Origin: Symsagittifera roscoffensis
Lineage: Eukaryota > Xenacoelomorpha > Acoela > Convolutidae
DNA length: 64,000 nt
Direction of reading: 5' to 3'
NCBI RefSeq assembly: GCF_963678635.1
Contig: NC_087064.1
Coordinates: 65,837,548 to 65,901,547, forward strand
The notes under the pieces were generated by a model, which worked only from the letters and a program-made list of their open reading frames with translations, was not told where the DNA came from and ran no database searches. This document shows positions 54,301 to 64,000 of the stretch, piece by piece. Positions within the stretch are counted from its first letter, which is position 1, and each line of letters starts with the position of its first letter. A program made the translations under genes and the position numbers.

Positions 54301-54869
54301 TAGTAATAATTAGCCAAATGACAACCATAAAAACAGAACCAGTTGGCTTCATCCAGAGGAAAGGAAACATCAATAATCGATATCCGACAAGGGGATGACG
54401 AGGAAGACAACTACAACAACAGCGAGGAAACCTCCAACGACAATCAACAGAGCAAAAACAACAATACTTCAAATGCCGCAACCCTTTTGGCCCGGGGCAT
54501 CTCCAACAATGCCACGCCAGAGACAAAATATGTAACAAATGTACAAAACGTTGCCACTACGCACGGTTGTGCAAATCCTCGGACGTTAACGCTATTGAAG
54601 ATGATCAGACATCTTGACTATCTCTTCAGGACACAGACATAGCAGCCTATGTTAATTACCTGCATGCAGGTAATCTCATTCCAGGTTGAGAAATTGTACA
54701 CCCGGATGAGTCGACAACGGATTCAATCCAATTTGAAAGCAAACCAGTTGGTAGAATGGGAGAGGCCGATTTAAAGGGACATTTACTGAGGGTTAGAGCA
54801 GGACCAAACAACCTGGTATTTATTGCAGATACTGTCTTATTAATCAAAAAACGGCATATCTTATTACTG
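51310..54869 (+). repeat. 3.56-kb tandem duplication inside the retroelement, copy 2
   Basis: Starts TAGTCCACTCACTTC and runs through units 1'-3', gag and protease start to ...ATATCTTATTACTG, then continues into the rest of pol. Copy 2 keeps the genuine internal order; copy 1 is the extra piece. Confidence 0.95.
53625..54760 (+). pseudogene. gag, duplication copy 2
   Basis: Begins IEWDKWNQQLFLGVIA in a frame open from about 53590, without ATG. A single-A deletion in the run after TTCATAAAAG (about 54036) shifts the frame, and the region at 54180-54215 is rearranged relative to copy 1. The knuckles (54474-54572) read CRNPFGPGHLQQC, then CNKCTKRCHYARLC, so the second CCHC box is intact. In-frame TGA codons at 54397, 54616 and 54686 are shared with copy 1. 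Confidence 0.87.
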
Positions 54870-55115
54870 CGACCGTAAAATCAGCCAAACGAGTACATAC
54901 CAATGATAACGACGAAGCAAATAAAATGGTTTGTTATAACGGTTACATAACGGTTTATAACGGTCTGTTATAAATCCCAACGTTTGGAAGGATCATTGCA
55001 TCTATTGAATCAGGGGCATGGACAGTCATTACAGCCTCACCGATTGTGGTAGATGACAAACGAGCAAACAACCTGGGAAGGAACATCCTACCCTTAATCG
55101 GAGTGCAGCTACTGC
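54761..55115 (+). pseudogene. Retropepsin-like protease
   Basis: NLVFIADT at 54810-54833 is the active-site strand. A base is missing right after DT, destroying the expected glycine and shifting the frame. The following frame reads NQKTAYLITATVKSAKR. Later VVDDKRANNLGRNILPLIG (55046-55102) is the conserved C-terminal GRN/IG motif of Gypsy proteases. An expansion of GGTTTGTTATAACGG-like sequence near 54930-54970 adds a stop. Confidence 0.82.
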
Positions 55116-55251
55116 AACAAAAACCCTCTGGTAAGTCAGTTAACCTTATTTTGGATGATAAAAATTCTTCAGATTCAAAAATCACCAACTGGGTAAGATC
55201 TACATATCCAAGACTATGCACAAGGATAGGTAGATCATAAAACCACCTGGT

Positions 55252-55990
55252 TCACATGAACTTTTTGACTGAATTCAAAGCCTTGCAACAAAAAGGCAGG
55301 AGGGTTCCTATACATATCCAAGAAAGGTGGAACAAGAAATTAGGTCCCCAATAGATCAAGGACACCTAACTAAGTTGGAAAATTGTAGTGACCAACATTT
55401 TATAAGCCCAATCAAAATTACGGTCAAAAAGGATCAAACTAATAAGTTAGCAATGGATTCAAAACAGATTTATAAAATGATACACAAGAATAAGTATCAG
55501 ATGCCCAACATAGACGTTCTACTCGACAGTGTGGCTCAATCAGCACAAGAGCGCCACAACAAGCCGGGCACGACGCTTTTCTCAACAATCGATCTTAGAA
55601 ATGCCTATAGTCAAGTAAAAAAATTTGATGGGAACACAAGGGGAACACGGGAAAAATGTAACTTTATTATAATCGGTGGGCAAACTACAAACAGGAGTCT
55701 ACGGCATAACTGAACGCCTGCCGAATTTCAAAATGCCATCGACTTAACATTGAATAACGAGAAAGATACATTTGAGTTCATGGATGATATACTGATTATA
55801 TTCCACCTTACAAAGGAAGAACACCAGGAAAAACTGAAAAAGGTACTAGACAAACTGGACACCGAGAATATGGCAATATCGCCAGAGAAAAGTAAATTCG
55901 GGTGTAAACAAGTTGAATGATTGGGCTAAGTTATCAATGAATATGGCACAATTCCGATGCAGAAGAAAGCACCATTTGAATGAGTTTAGT
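55252..55990 (+). pseudogene. Reverse transcriptase
   Basis: Open at 55327-55713: LTKLENCSDQHFISPIKITV, then NKYQMPNIDVLLDSVAQ, FSTIDLRNAYSQV (first catalytic Asp at 55591-55593) and CNFIIIGGQ. The frame then breaks. In another frame follow FQNAIDLTLNNEKDT, FMDDILII (catalytic Asp pair at 55783-55788), EEHQEKLKKVLDKLD and SKFGCKQVE. Both catalytic motifs are thus present but in different frames. Stops include TGA where tryptophan is expected (55917). Confidence 0.92.
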
Positions 55991-56640
55991 TCCTATTTAG
56001 CACGCCGCTCTACAGCAAATAATTACCATTTTACATAGGATGGCAGTTATGAAAAGGCTTTTAAAAGCATTATAGAGGCAGTTCATAATATAATGGAAAA
56101 TTGTCATTTCGTAAGCGGACGAGAAACGCGAATGGTTCGCTACGCGAGTCGGGACGGTATTGTTGTGCAATGGAACAGGAACTCCGGATGGTTGGGCCAC
56201 AATTGCCCATGCCTCAAGTTTTCTCAATACAAGCGAAAATAATTATTCGGTAAATTATTTCGAGCTCCTTGCGCAGTTTGGGAAATAGAGCACTTTTAAT
56301 ATTACCCATATGGTAGACGATTTAAACTAATTACCGACCATCAAGCTTTAATTAGCGCTCAAGAATACAACAAAAATAATAAAATCTACCAAAGTAGGCC
56401 TTCTAGATGGATAGACCGTTTACTACCATTCGATTTTGCTTTTAGACACCTAGCGGGTAGTAAAATGGGATTAATTGATTATATTTCAAGACACGCAGTG
56501 GGGAAATCTCAACCGCCCGCATACTGGGATGAAAATTTCGTGGTTGCAAGGATTGACGACTTCATAGCAAGTCTCGAATTTCAAGACAGCACATTTTCAA
56601 TTATTGCAATGACCTCTAATCCGAACGGATTTCTAGGCAC
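55991..56640 (+). pseudogene. RNase H and connection domain
   Basis: Degraded start (SYEKAFKSIIEAV, YASRDG), then WATIAHASSFLNTSENNYSV and YFELLA. After another shift: LITDHQALISAQEYN (DH at 56336-56341), RWIDRLLPFDFAFRHLAG and MGLIDYISRHAVGK. The FLN..E.NY..ELLA and DHQAL motifs are standard Gypsy RNase H signatures. Confidence 0.88.
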
Positions 56641-56868
56641 GCGAGCGCTTAACCGGAACAAAAACGGTATCGCTTCAACGTCTCTTGCAACACAAACAAT
56701 GTTTACTGTGAAAAGTCAATTAAACACTGCTTCCGGTATGTCATTACCACCATTCAGAAGAATTTTAAGAAAATGCCACTACGGCACACAAAATTTTATC
56801 GCCTTCCATCCGAATAACATTGCATCACTCGACACCTTGCGACACCCGCTGCAACTTGCAATCGAAAC

Positions 56869-57940
56869 TTGCAACCACTGCTAAATATGGTACGAGCACA
56901 AAAAAGGGAGACACTCAAATCATGCTACGGCCTTTTCTTCTACAACGTCAGAGACAGACTATCGGTGAGAGACGGCATACTGCTATATGACGACAGGACA
57001 GTCATACCAAAACAACTTCGACAAATCCTTGTGGAATCACTCCACTCGACACATCCGGGACAAAACGGTATGCTCGAAGCGGCCAAAAACGTGTGGTTTC
57101 CATACCTGCATTGCGATATTGTTGTCACGGCTCAAAACTGCATGGAATGCCGCCAAATCGAAAAAAATCTTAAAGTCATTTCAGGAAGGCAACATTTCAC
57201 GGCGTTGGACGCGGTAGTAGAACTCAACGAAGAATTCCAATTGGAGTTTGCCGGGCCGCTACCAGACGAAAACAATAAGAAAGTCTATATACTGGACTCG
57301 ATCGATTCTCTCGATTCGCGTCGGCAAAAGTAGTAACAAATAACCAGGCGGACACAATAATTCGGTTTATGCAAACACAGATTGTTATCCACGGACCACG
57401 GAGTCCCATAAGGAACGGTCGCTGTGATCAAGCACAGGGGTTTAGGGCAAAATTTTTTTTGCTATATTGCAAAAATAATCATATTAAACTAATATTTGCG
57501 CCAGTCGACGATCGTCGCTCTATGGGCATGGTGGAAAGATTGATAAGAACACTTGAAACGGAACCCACTGTTATGAAAATTGATAAGAGAAACAAACCCT
57601 ACAATCGGCTTCCGATGTGGCCGAACTCCTTAAAACTCTGAGAATGACACCAAACGCTACTAAGAAAAACACCACTTGAAGCGCAATTAAGTAGAAAACC
57701 AAAAACGCCGTTAAGCAATATTGCCACAATGCCTAAACTGTCAATTTTATCTTGGGAATACACGAAAATTGCTTGTTTAGACCAAAGATTACTCACAAAA
57801 CCAGCCCTAGCAGCTGAGGCGATGTGGAACTGCGAGGCCAATAGTGAAGACGAATTAGATGTCACCTACCACCAGCATCAACACCCTCCAGAGCCGACTT
57901 TCAACCCCGAATCAACATCCTCACAAGAGCCATAAGCATA
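56869..57940 (+). pseudogene. Integrase (zinc-binding and catalytic core)
   Basis: The zinc domain is intact: HSTH (57043-57054) and CMEC (57139-57150). The core start reads FQLEFAGPLP, with Glu (57244-57246) where the first catalytic Asp is normal. The second Asp (CDQAQGF, 57426-57428) and Glu (MVERLIRTLE, 57534-57536) are present with exactly 35 residues between. Stops and shifts lie around 57330 and 57410. The tail runs through LSILSWEYTKIACLDQRLLT and into the duplicated 3' part. Confidence 0.9.
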
Positions 57941-59027
57941 AGGACAAAAAGAAGCGACAACCATGCCAAGGGATAATACACCACTCAGCGATCCAGGGAC
58001 GAAAAAGAAAACTACGGTTAGGCCTCAATGCCAACCAGCCGGCGCCAGCATTGGGATACGAGTGATGGCAAATTTGACCGTCAACTGAAGGAGAAATTTC
58101 CAATAGGTGCGCACTTACCTTCATCTATCATACCATATAATATGATAAGTGTAAAATGCGAGTTCCTAGAAGAAAACACAAAAAAAAGATCTATCGCTTA
58201 TAAGAACAAGAAAACCAATTCGTACTCTCACAAATCACAAAAAAAAATATCGAAAGGGCACCACTAGTGTTCCGCAAAGACCGTTTTAAAGGCCCACAGT
58301 CCACGATCAACGCAAAACTTGGACAAAAAATCAAACATGTAGTCCGGGTTTTTGGGGTGCAATTTAAAACATTGGAAAATGGCTCTATAGTTAATCATTC
58401 ACCCCACACAGCTTGGATTCGGGAGGACGGGAAACAACCACATGTATTTAGACACGATGGTCTCGCTTTCGTACCGGATCCACGCGTATACGAAAGATGT
58501 AGACCGGTTGTCCCAAAAGGTTTTGCTGCGTATAAACACTTACCCAGAGCAAAACCTCTTTTGAAACAAAACACTTGCTTTTTTTGCAATTTGTACTTTT
58601 TGATCTATATTGCATTTGGATCTTTTCGGTAAATTTTTTTTTTATTTTTAAACTGTACCACACCTGTGGTTTCTGAGGCTAGTATTTGTGTCAAGAAGTT
58701 TCTTGGATACCCCAAAACTCAAAGTTTAATTCATAAAACTCTCTCACGAAGATTCTGCGACAAAATATCAGATGAATCATTAATCATTAAAAAATTTTGA
58801 GGTGCATGAAAACGAAATTACTAGCTATTTAAAAAAATTTCTTTGGATAAACTGATTTATTGTTGCTGGTTTTCTTTTTTCAAATTTTTTCTACCAATTT
58901 TGGTCATGTTAGGAGGCTCAGAAACTGGGACTGAAAAAAGTATTTTGTAATTTGTCTTCGAAAGCTAATATGTCCTCGAAACTTTGGGAAAATTGTATTT
59001 TCAGGCTCGAAACAACTGGCTGATATG
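57718..59027 (+). repeat. 3' tandem duplication, copy 1 (integrase tail and 3' non-coding)
   Basis: Starts ATATTGCCACAATG. Contains the integrase C-terminal region (HTAWIREDGKQPHVFRHDGL at about 58408) and then LTR/UTR-like sequence. It lacks 39 bases present in copy 2 after GTAGTCCGG (an in-frame deletion) and about 450 bases near 58940. Confidence 0.9.
58267..58632 (+). pseudogene. Integrase C-terminal extension, copy 1
   Basis: Open for about 120 codons: KTLENGSIVNHSPHTAW, GKQPHVFRHDGLAFVPDP, GFAAYKHLPRAKPLL. It is a conserved tail domain of this retroelement. The last codons run into non-coding repeat. Confidence 0.8.
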
Positions 59028-60800
59028 ATATTGCCACAATGACTAAATTGTCAATTTTATCTTGGCAAACCACAAAAATTGCTTGCTTAGACCAAAGATT
59101 ACTCACAAAACCAGCCCTAACAGCTGAGGCGATGTGGAACTGCGAGGCCAATAGTGAAGACGAATTAGATGTCACCTACCGCCAGCATCAACACCCTCCA
59201 GAGCCGACTTTCAACCCCGAATCAACATCCTCACAACAGCCAGAAGCATCAGGACAAACAGAAGCGACAACCATGCCAAGGGATAATACACCACTCAGCG
59301 ATCCAGGGACGAAAAAGAAAACTACGGTTAGGCCTCAATGCCAACCAGCCGGCGCCAGCATTGGGATACGAGTGATGGCAAATTTGACCGTCAACTGAAG
59401 GAGAAATTTCCAATAGGTGCGCACTTACCTTTATCTATCATACCATATGATATGATAAGTGTAAAATGTGAATTCTTAAAAGATAACACAAAAAAAAGAT
59501 CTATCGCTAATAAAAACAAGAAAACCAATTCGTACTCTCACAAATCAGGAAAAACAAAATATCGAAAGGGCACCACTAGTGTTCCGCAAAGATCGTTTTA
59601 AAGGCCCACAGTCCACGATCAACGCAAAACTTGGACAAAAAATCGAACATGTAGTCCGGAAACCTGGTACCATTGCCCGGAAAGCCAAAAAACTAGGGGT
59701 TTTCGGGGCGCAATTTAAAACACTGGAAAATGGCTCTATAGTTAATCATTCACCCCACACAGCTTGGATTTGGAAGGACGGGAAACAACCACATGTATTT
59801 AGACACGATGGTCTCGCTTTCGTACCGGATCCACGCGTATACGGAAAATGTAGACCGGTGGTCCCAAAAGGTTTTGCTGCGTATAAACACTTACCCAGAG
59901 CAAAACCTCTTCTGAAACAAAACATTGCCTTTTTTCGCATTTTGTACTTTTTGACCTATATTGCATCTGGTTCTTTTCAGTAAACAAAATTTTTAAAAAA
60001 CTTTATAAACTGTACCGAATCTGTGGTTTCTGAGGGTAGTATTTGTGTCAAGAAATTTCTATAATACCTCAAAACTCAAAGTTTAATTCACAAAACTCTC
60101 TCACGAAGGTTCTGCGACAAAATATTAGATGAATCACTATTCATTAAAATTTTTGAGGTGCATGAAACCGAAATTACTAGCTGTTGAAAAATTTTTCTTT
60201 GGATAAATTGATTTAATGTTGCTGGTATTTTCAATTTTTTCTACCAATTTTTGTCAGGTTAGGAGGCTCAGAAAGTGGGACTGAAAAATGTTTTTTGGGT
60301 ACTTCTTTGATTTCTTGTTTATTAATTTCGCTTTCCTTAGAATTTTTTATTTAATATTGCATTGTTCAAATTACCCATTGCGGTTTAGATATTTCGACTC
60401 AGCTGTTTATTTAAAGCGAGTCTGGTAAAAACACTTGCAAATTGCAACAAACGTTTTTTTTTGTTAAAACAATTGAACTGTTTTCAATGTCAACTTTCGA
60501 CAGCAATAGTTTTATTAAATTTAAGCCAATTTTTAGCGAAGAATAAGAGCAATGATCCAATGTACTTGGTTTCGACCATTAATTGGTCAAAGTAACCAAC
60601 TTTTGTAGTTCTTAAAAATCCTTTTTTCGAAGGCATAAAGTTTTGAGCTTAGTGGTTTTTGTCTACTTGCAAAAAGGCAAACAGTTATCGCCCAAGTGTG
60701 TTTTTTTAATTGCCAGATGCATTTTGCAAAATTACGCGTGGGATAATTTGTCTTCGAATCTTTGGAAAATTGTATTTTCAGGCTCGAAAAAACTGACTTA
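59028..60800 (+). repeat. 3' tandem duplication, copy 2
   Basis: Starts ATATTGCCACAATG at offset 1310 from copy 1. The coding remnants (59039-59398 and 59579-59983) are less damaged than in copy 1. It has the additional segment RKPGTIARKAKKL and a full-length non-coding tail ending at TTTTCAGGCTCGAAAAAACT. Confidence 0.9.
59579..59983 (+). pseudogene. Integrase C-terminal extension, copy 2
   Basis: Same domain as 58267-58632 with the 13-residue segment restored by nature in this copy. The only upstream link to the integrase core is through the duplicated copy, so it cannot be expressed as part of an intact pol. Confidence 0.8.
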
Positions 60801-62880
60801 TACGTTTTTTTCTAAAAACTACTTCAATTATTGGCTGTATTTTTTGTTTTTCGGGAATCATATTACTGTTTACTGGGGCAACAGCCTTCCTGAAAAACAA
60901 GGATCTTTACTTACAAACTTTATTACTTTGCTTCACACTCATTTACAAAATGCACCTGTACAAAGAATGGTTAAGCCACGGTTGACTTTTGACTCAAAAG
61001 TACGAAGAGAGATAAATCAGCCAAGCTTTACACTATTTTTGTTGTTCTATTTGGGAAAGTTGACAATTTTTGACTTTTGACCAAAAAATGAAAGAACTAG
61101 TCTAAAATTAAGAATCTCAACCTGTTTTTCTCGACGAAGTTATTTCGAAAAAAATAATGTTGTAGCTTGAAATTTTCCTGTAGCTAATCATGAATCAAGT
61201 TTTTCATTCTCTCTCTCTCTCTCTCATTAATTTTGCATTTAAGTTTTTCATAAAAAAAGTGCTTTTTGACGACAAAACATTTAGAAAGCCAGCAAAAAGT
61301 TTGAAAGGTAACATGAATTTGCCTCCATTAAAAATTGAAGTGTTGGAATTTTATCGGTTTTTTAAAATAGTGCTTTTTTAAGCTTTACTGCTTTCAGTTG
61401 TATGAATCATGCTCAGTAAGCCTACTGGCTAAAGATCGAAAAAACTTCTGAAACTCAGTGACGGGGAAACATATTTAAGCAAAGCTTCCACTATGTTGAC
61501 GCAATTTAGAGCAAATAAACATTTGTTAGAAGTAATAAAGTATGCATCATCATCATACTCATTTTAATCAAAACATATTCAACAGTGGAGCAATCAATAA
61601 AACGTGTCCGATATGAAAAGTGAAATAAATAGCGAATCGAAGTTTCAAATTGAATATTCGTTGTCGGAAAACTTGTTTTCTTGAGATTCATCTTCCTACT
61701 ATGCGATTTGTAGTTTTTGATCTATATTCCAACTGGTTCTTTTTTTAGGTAAAAATATTTTAAGAAATATCAACTGTAGCGGATCTAAGGTTTCCGAGGG
61801 TAGTATTTGTGTCAAGAATTCCCCATGATACCTCAAAGATCAAAACTTGTAACTTGTTTCACAAAATTTTCTCAAATAGGTTGTGCACCAAAATTTTGGA
61901 TGAAACATTAATCATTGAACTTTTTTGGGGCTCGTGAAACTGAAATTACAAGCAGCTTAACTCTTTTTCTTTGGACGAATTGATAGAACATTGCTGATAT
62001 TCTTGCTTCAAGTTTTGACTGTGCTTTGACTAATTTTTGTCAAGTTAAGAATATCGAAAAATGGACAAAAAAAAATTTCTGAGTACGCCATTGTTTTTTA
62101 AGAAACTTCATTTCATATTTGATTTTTTAAAACACCCAATCCAGTTTAGATATTTTGACCATGCGATTTATTTTGATCGAGATGAGTAGAATGCCAGCAA
62201 AATGCAACCAACAATTTTTCGTAAAATAATTGAACTTTTTCCCATGTCAATTCCGTCAGCAACATTTAGTTGAACTTAAGCGAAGTCTTAGCAAAGAATA
62301 AGAGCAATGATCTAAAAAAAACTTGATTTCAAACAATAATCGCTAAATTTAACCATTTTTTTGTAGTTCTGAGAAAAACAGTTTTCGAAGGCATGAATTT
62401 TCTAGCGTCGTGGGATTTTTTTCGATTTGAGAAAAAGCTTACAATTTTCACTTGTTTTTTTTTATTGCCAGATGCTTATTGCAAACTCACGCGTGGGATA
62501 ACTTTTCTTCAGTTTTTTGGGTAAACTGTATTTTCCAGGCTCAAAGAAACTGGTTCGTAATTTGTTTAAAATTAGCTTCGGTTATTGGCTATCTTTATCG
62601 TTTTTTGGGAATCATATTACTGTTTACTGAGGAAACAGCATTTCTGAAAAACAAGAGTTGCTTTGGTTTTCGACGAAAAATCAAGTATCATATCTCAATC
62701 AACATTTATGAAATTTAAAATTATTTTTGTATTTTTACTTTTAAAATTTTGCTTCACAAACACCCATAACAAATTTCACCCGTACATAGAATGGTTAAGC
62801 CACGGTGACTTAGTTTTACACTATAGTTTTGTTGTACTATTTGTGAAGCTTGACAACGTTTGACTTTGACTAACTAATCT
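60801..62880 (+). repeat. 3' non-coding repeat units
   Basis: Sequence at 60040-61080 recurs at about 61800-62870 (offset about 1.75 kb): TTGTGTCAAGAA, CATATTACTGTTTACTG and AGAATGGTTAAGCCACG. The start of the second unit (about 61437) matches the starts of the 5' units (ACTTCTGAAA...CAGTGACGGGGAAAC). A (CT)n tract lies at about 61208-61226. The 145-codon open frame at 60643-61080 is only partly conserved in the second unit. Confidence 0.75.
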
Positions 62881-64000
62881 AAAAATTAAAATTCAACCTG
62901 TTTTTGTGACTGAATTATTTCAAAGAGAATATTATTATTGCAGTTAGAAAATTTCATGAGCCATTTTTTCAATTTGTGGATTAATTAGTTTTATTGCAAT
63001 TTTTTGCACTCATGTGATCTAGTTTCATAAACTAAATTATACAAGTTATTCGCCAAATCATCAACATATGCTAAAAATTGTTACATGCCCTTCTGGATAA
63101 CAAACACTGTGGCTGCTTTTCGCGTTAAGAAAATGCATTTTTTAATAACTGGAGACATCATTTCTTTGTTTTTTTTGGGAGAAAAAACTGCACACGAAAG
63201 CATTTTTTTTAGTTTGAGTAGTTTCTAAATGCGCTTTCTACCGCAAAGTTGATTAATATTCTCGAACAATTAATTCTGATAAAATTCTAGCACCATTTTT
63301 ATGATAGGCGTCTTCAGAAACAAGCGATCAATCGGAGAGTTCAAATACTTCGTTAAATCCATTCAATGGTACATAAATGGAACAAACAAGCTCATTTAAC
63401 GACATGCATTCAGAAACCCACTGCTCTATTTGGGCAACAAAATGGCCACTGTTTGAACTGAGAATTGAGATGGTGCTAAAGCAAATACTACCATAGAGCT
63501 GCCATCCATTCATACAGCCGAACCCTCATTCTAAACTCAGCTAGACGAAAGCCAAAACTCTTCCTAGATTCTTACGGGTAACAACTTTCAAGTTTTAATC
63601 CATATTTCTGAACCTTGTTCTAAATTTTGAAATGAATGAAACATGATGAGTTCAGTTTTGAAAATTTTTAAACGAATCAAAAATGGAAAAATAAATTATG
63701 CTAAACGGAACTTTCGATGATTTGTGTTCGTCAAGTATGCTATCAAACTGGTTCGTAGACTGTTAAATTGAACCATATGTTTAAACATTTCGATCCAAAA
63801 TAACACAAAGCGCCCTTTAGTTTTACGCCATTATGGCCTGCAATTCAAACGACACTGGCATATTTTAACCCATTTTACTTTCTAGCCCATAAAACTGGGC
63901 AACCAGCAGCCGGCAGTTTGCAAAACCCGGATATATTTATATTCCATTAATTTATTCACGCGAGCCGTGGTGAATTTCGCGCTTTGCCAGTGTTGTTATT
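62881..64000. other. AT-rich DNA, with possible short TIR element at the end
   Basis: A 61-codon open frame on the minus strand (63328-63513) lies in a less AT-rich patch but has no known motif. AACGACACTGGCA (63847) and TGCCAGTGTTGTT (about 63985) are an imperfect inverted pair 150 bp apart, perhaps a small MITE. Confidence 0.35.

Larger units (their letters stand above)
47250..62880 (+). mobile_element. Decayed Ty3/Gypsy LTR-type retrotransposon with internally duplicated parts
   Basis: Domain order gag with double zinc knuckle, retropepsin, reverse transcriptase, RNase H, then integrase with HHCC and D35E identifies Ty3/Gypsy. The motifs look most like the Mag/K02A2.6-like lineage known from many animals. 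All domains are broken by stops and frameshifts. Non-coding repeat units of about 0.9-1.75 kb flank the coding part on both sides and are homologous to each other. They probably derive from LTR/UTR sequence, but exact LTR ends, primer-binding site and target duplication could not be located. Confidence 0.9.

Noticed and set aside
50149-54398. Nuclear code with TGA read as tryptophan, to explain gag stops
   Set aside because: The receptor exons and all intact pol pieces use TGG for Trp, and the element also has TAA/TAG stops and frameshifts, so decay is the simpler explanation.
60643-61080. 145-codon frame in the 3' tail of the retroelement, a possible extra (env-like) gene
   Set aside because: The homologous unit at 62452-62863 keeps only the first third in frame and then shifts. 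There is no signal peptide or recognisable domain.
63328-63513. 61-codon minus-strand frame in a less AT-rich patch
   Set aside because: No recognised motif; noted only as a weak candidate.

Overview
The window is AT-rich, intron- and transposon-dominated nuclear DNA of an animal, probably a bilaterian. The evidence is a split Cys-loop receptor gene with GT-AG introns, a decayed Ty3/Gypsy retroelement, hAT transposon relics and several dispersed families of short non-autonomous elements. There is no bacterial-style operon, rRNA, CRISPR array or convincing tRNA. I cannot name the species.

Receptor gene (38872 down to 3550, minus strand). Six exons of a nicotinic acetylcholine receptor-like subunit are scattered over 35 kb. 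They encode a signal peptide, the N-terminal helix and beta strands, the loop D and loop A regions, the complete 13-residue Cys-loop and the loop B tryptophan. Splice phases agree at every junction. Exons 3 and 4 are 45 and 110 bp, the sizes I recall for vertebrate nAChR genes. Intron 5 is about 23.2 kb and intron 1 about 7.3 kb. The rest of the gene (loop C, transmembrane segments) must lie beyond base 1.

Introns (about 0.5-38.8 kb). They are filled with roughly 0.5-kb elements of three related families, here called A, B and C. All carry short inverted motifs GTTCCGAC/GTCGGAAC, plus a terminal hairpin just outside one of them. A nested copy with an inferable empty site shows insertion between two T's with no target duplication, and two copies sit exactly head to tail. 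This is the signature expected of Helentron/HINE-type rolling-circle elements. A 2.6-kb direct tandem duplication (14884-20101) has its left breakpoint in the terminal hairpin of a family A copy. Intron 1 also holds a 637-bp internally deleted hAT element. It has a perfect 8-bp target duplication and the remains of a BED finger and an hAT dimerisation domain in one short reading frame. A second hAT-like family (E, ends CAGGGGCGG) occurs at least six times.

Upstream of the gene (38.9-47 kb): AT-rich DNA with further repeats, a 62-bp (AT)n tract and decayed C, E and A copies.

47.2-62.9 kb: one decayed Ty3/Gypsy retrotransposon in the order gag, protease, RT, RNase H, integrase. It is embedded in long non-coding repeat units of about 0.9-1.75 kb on both sides. 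A 3.56-kb segment (non-coding units, gag, start of protease) is tandemly duplicated, and so is the integrase C-terminal/3' region. Stops shared by both gag copies show that the element was already dead when the segment duplicated. The last kilobase is AT-rich with one short possible terminal-inverted-repeat element.
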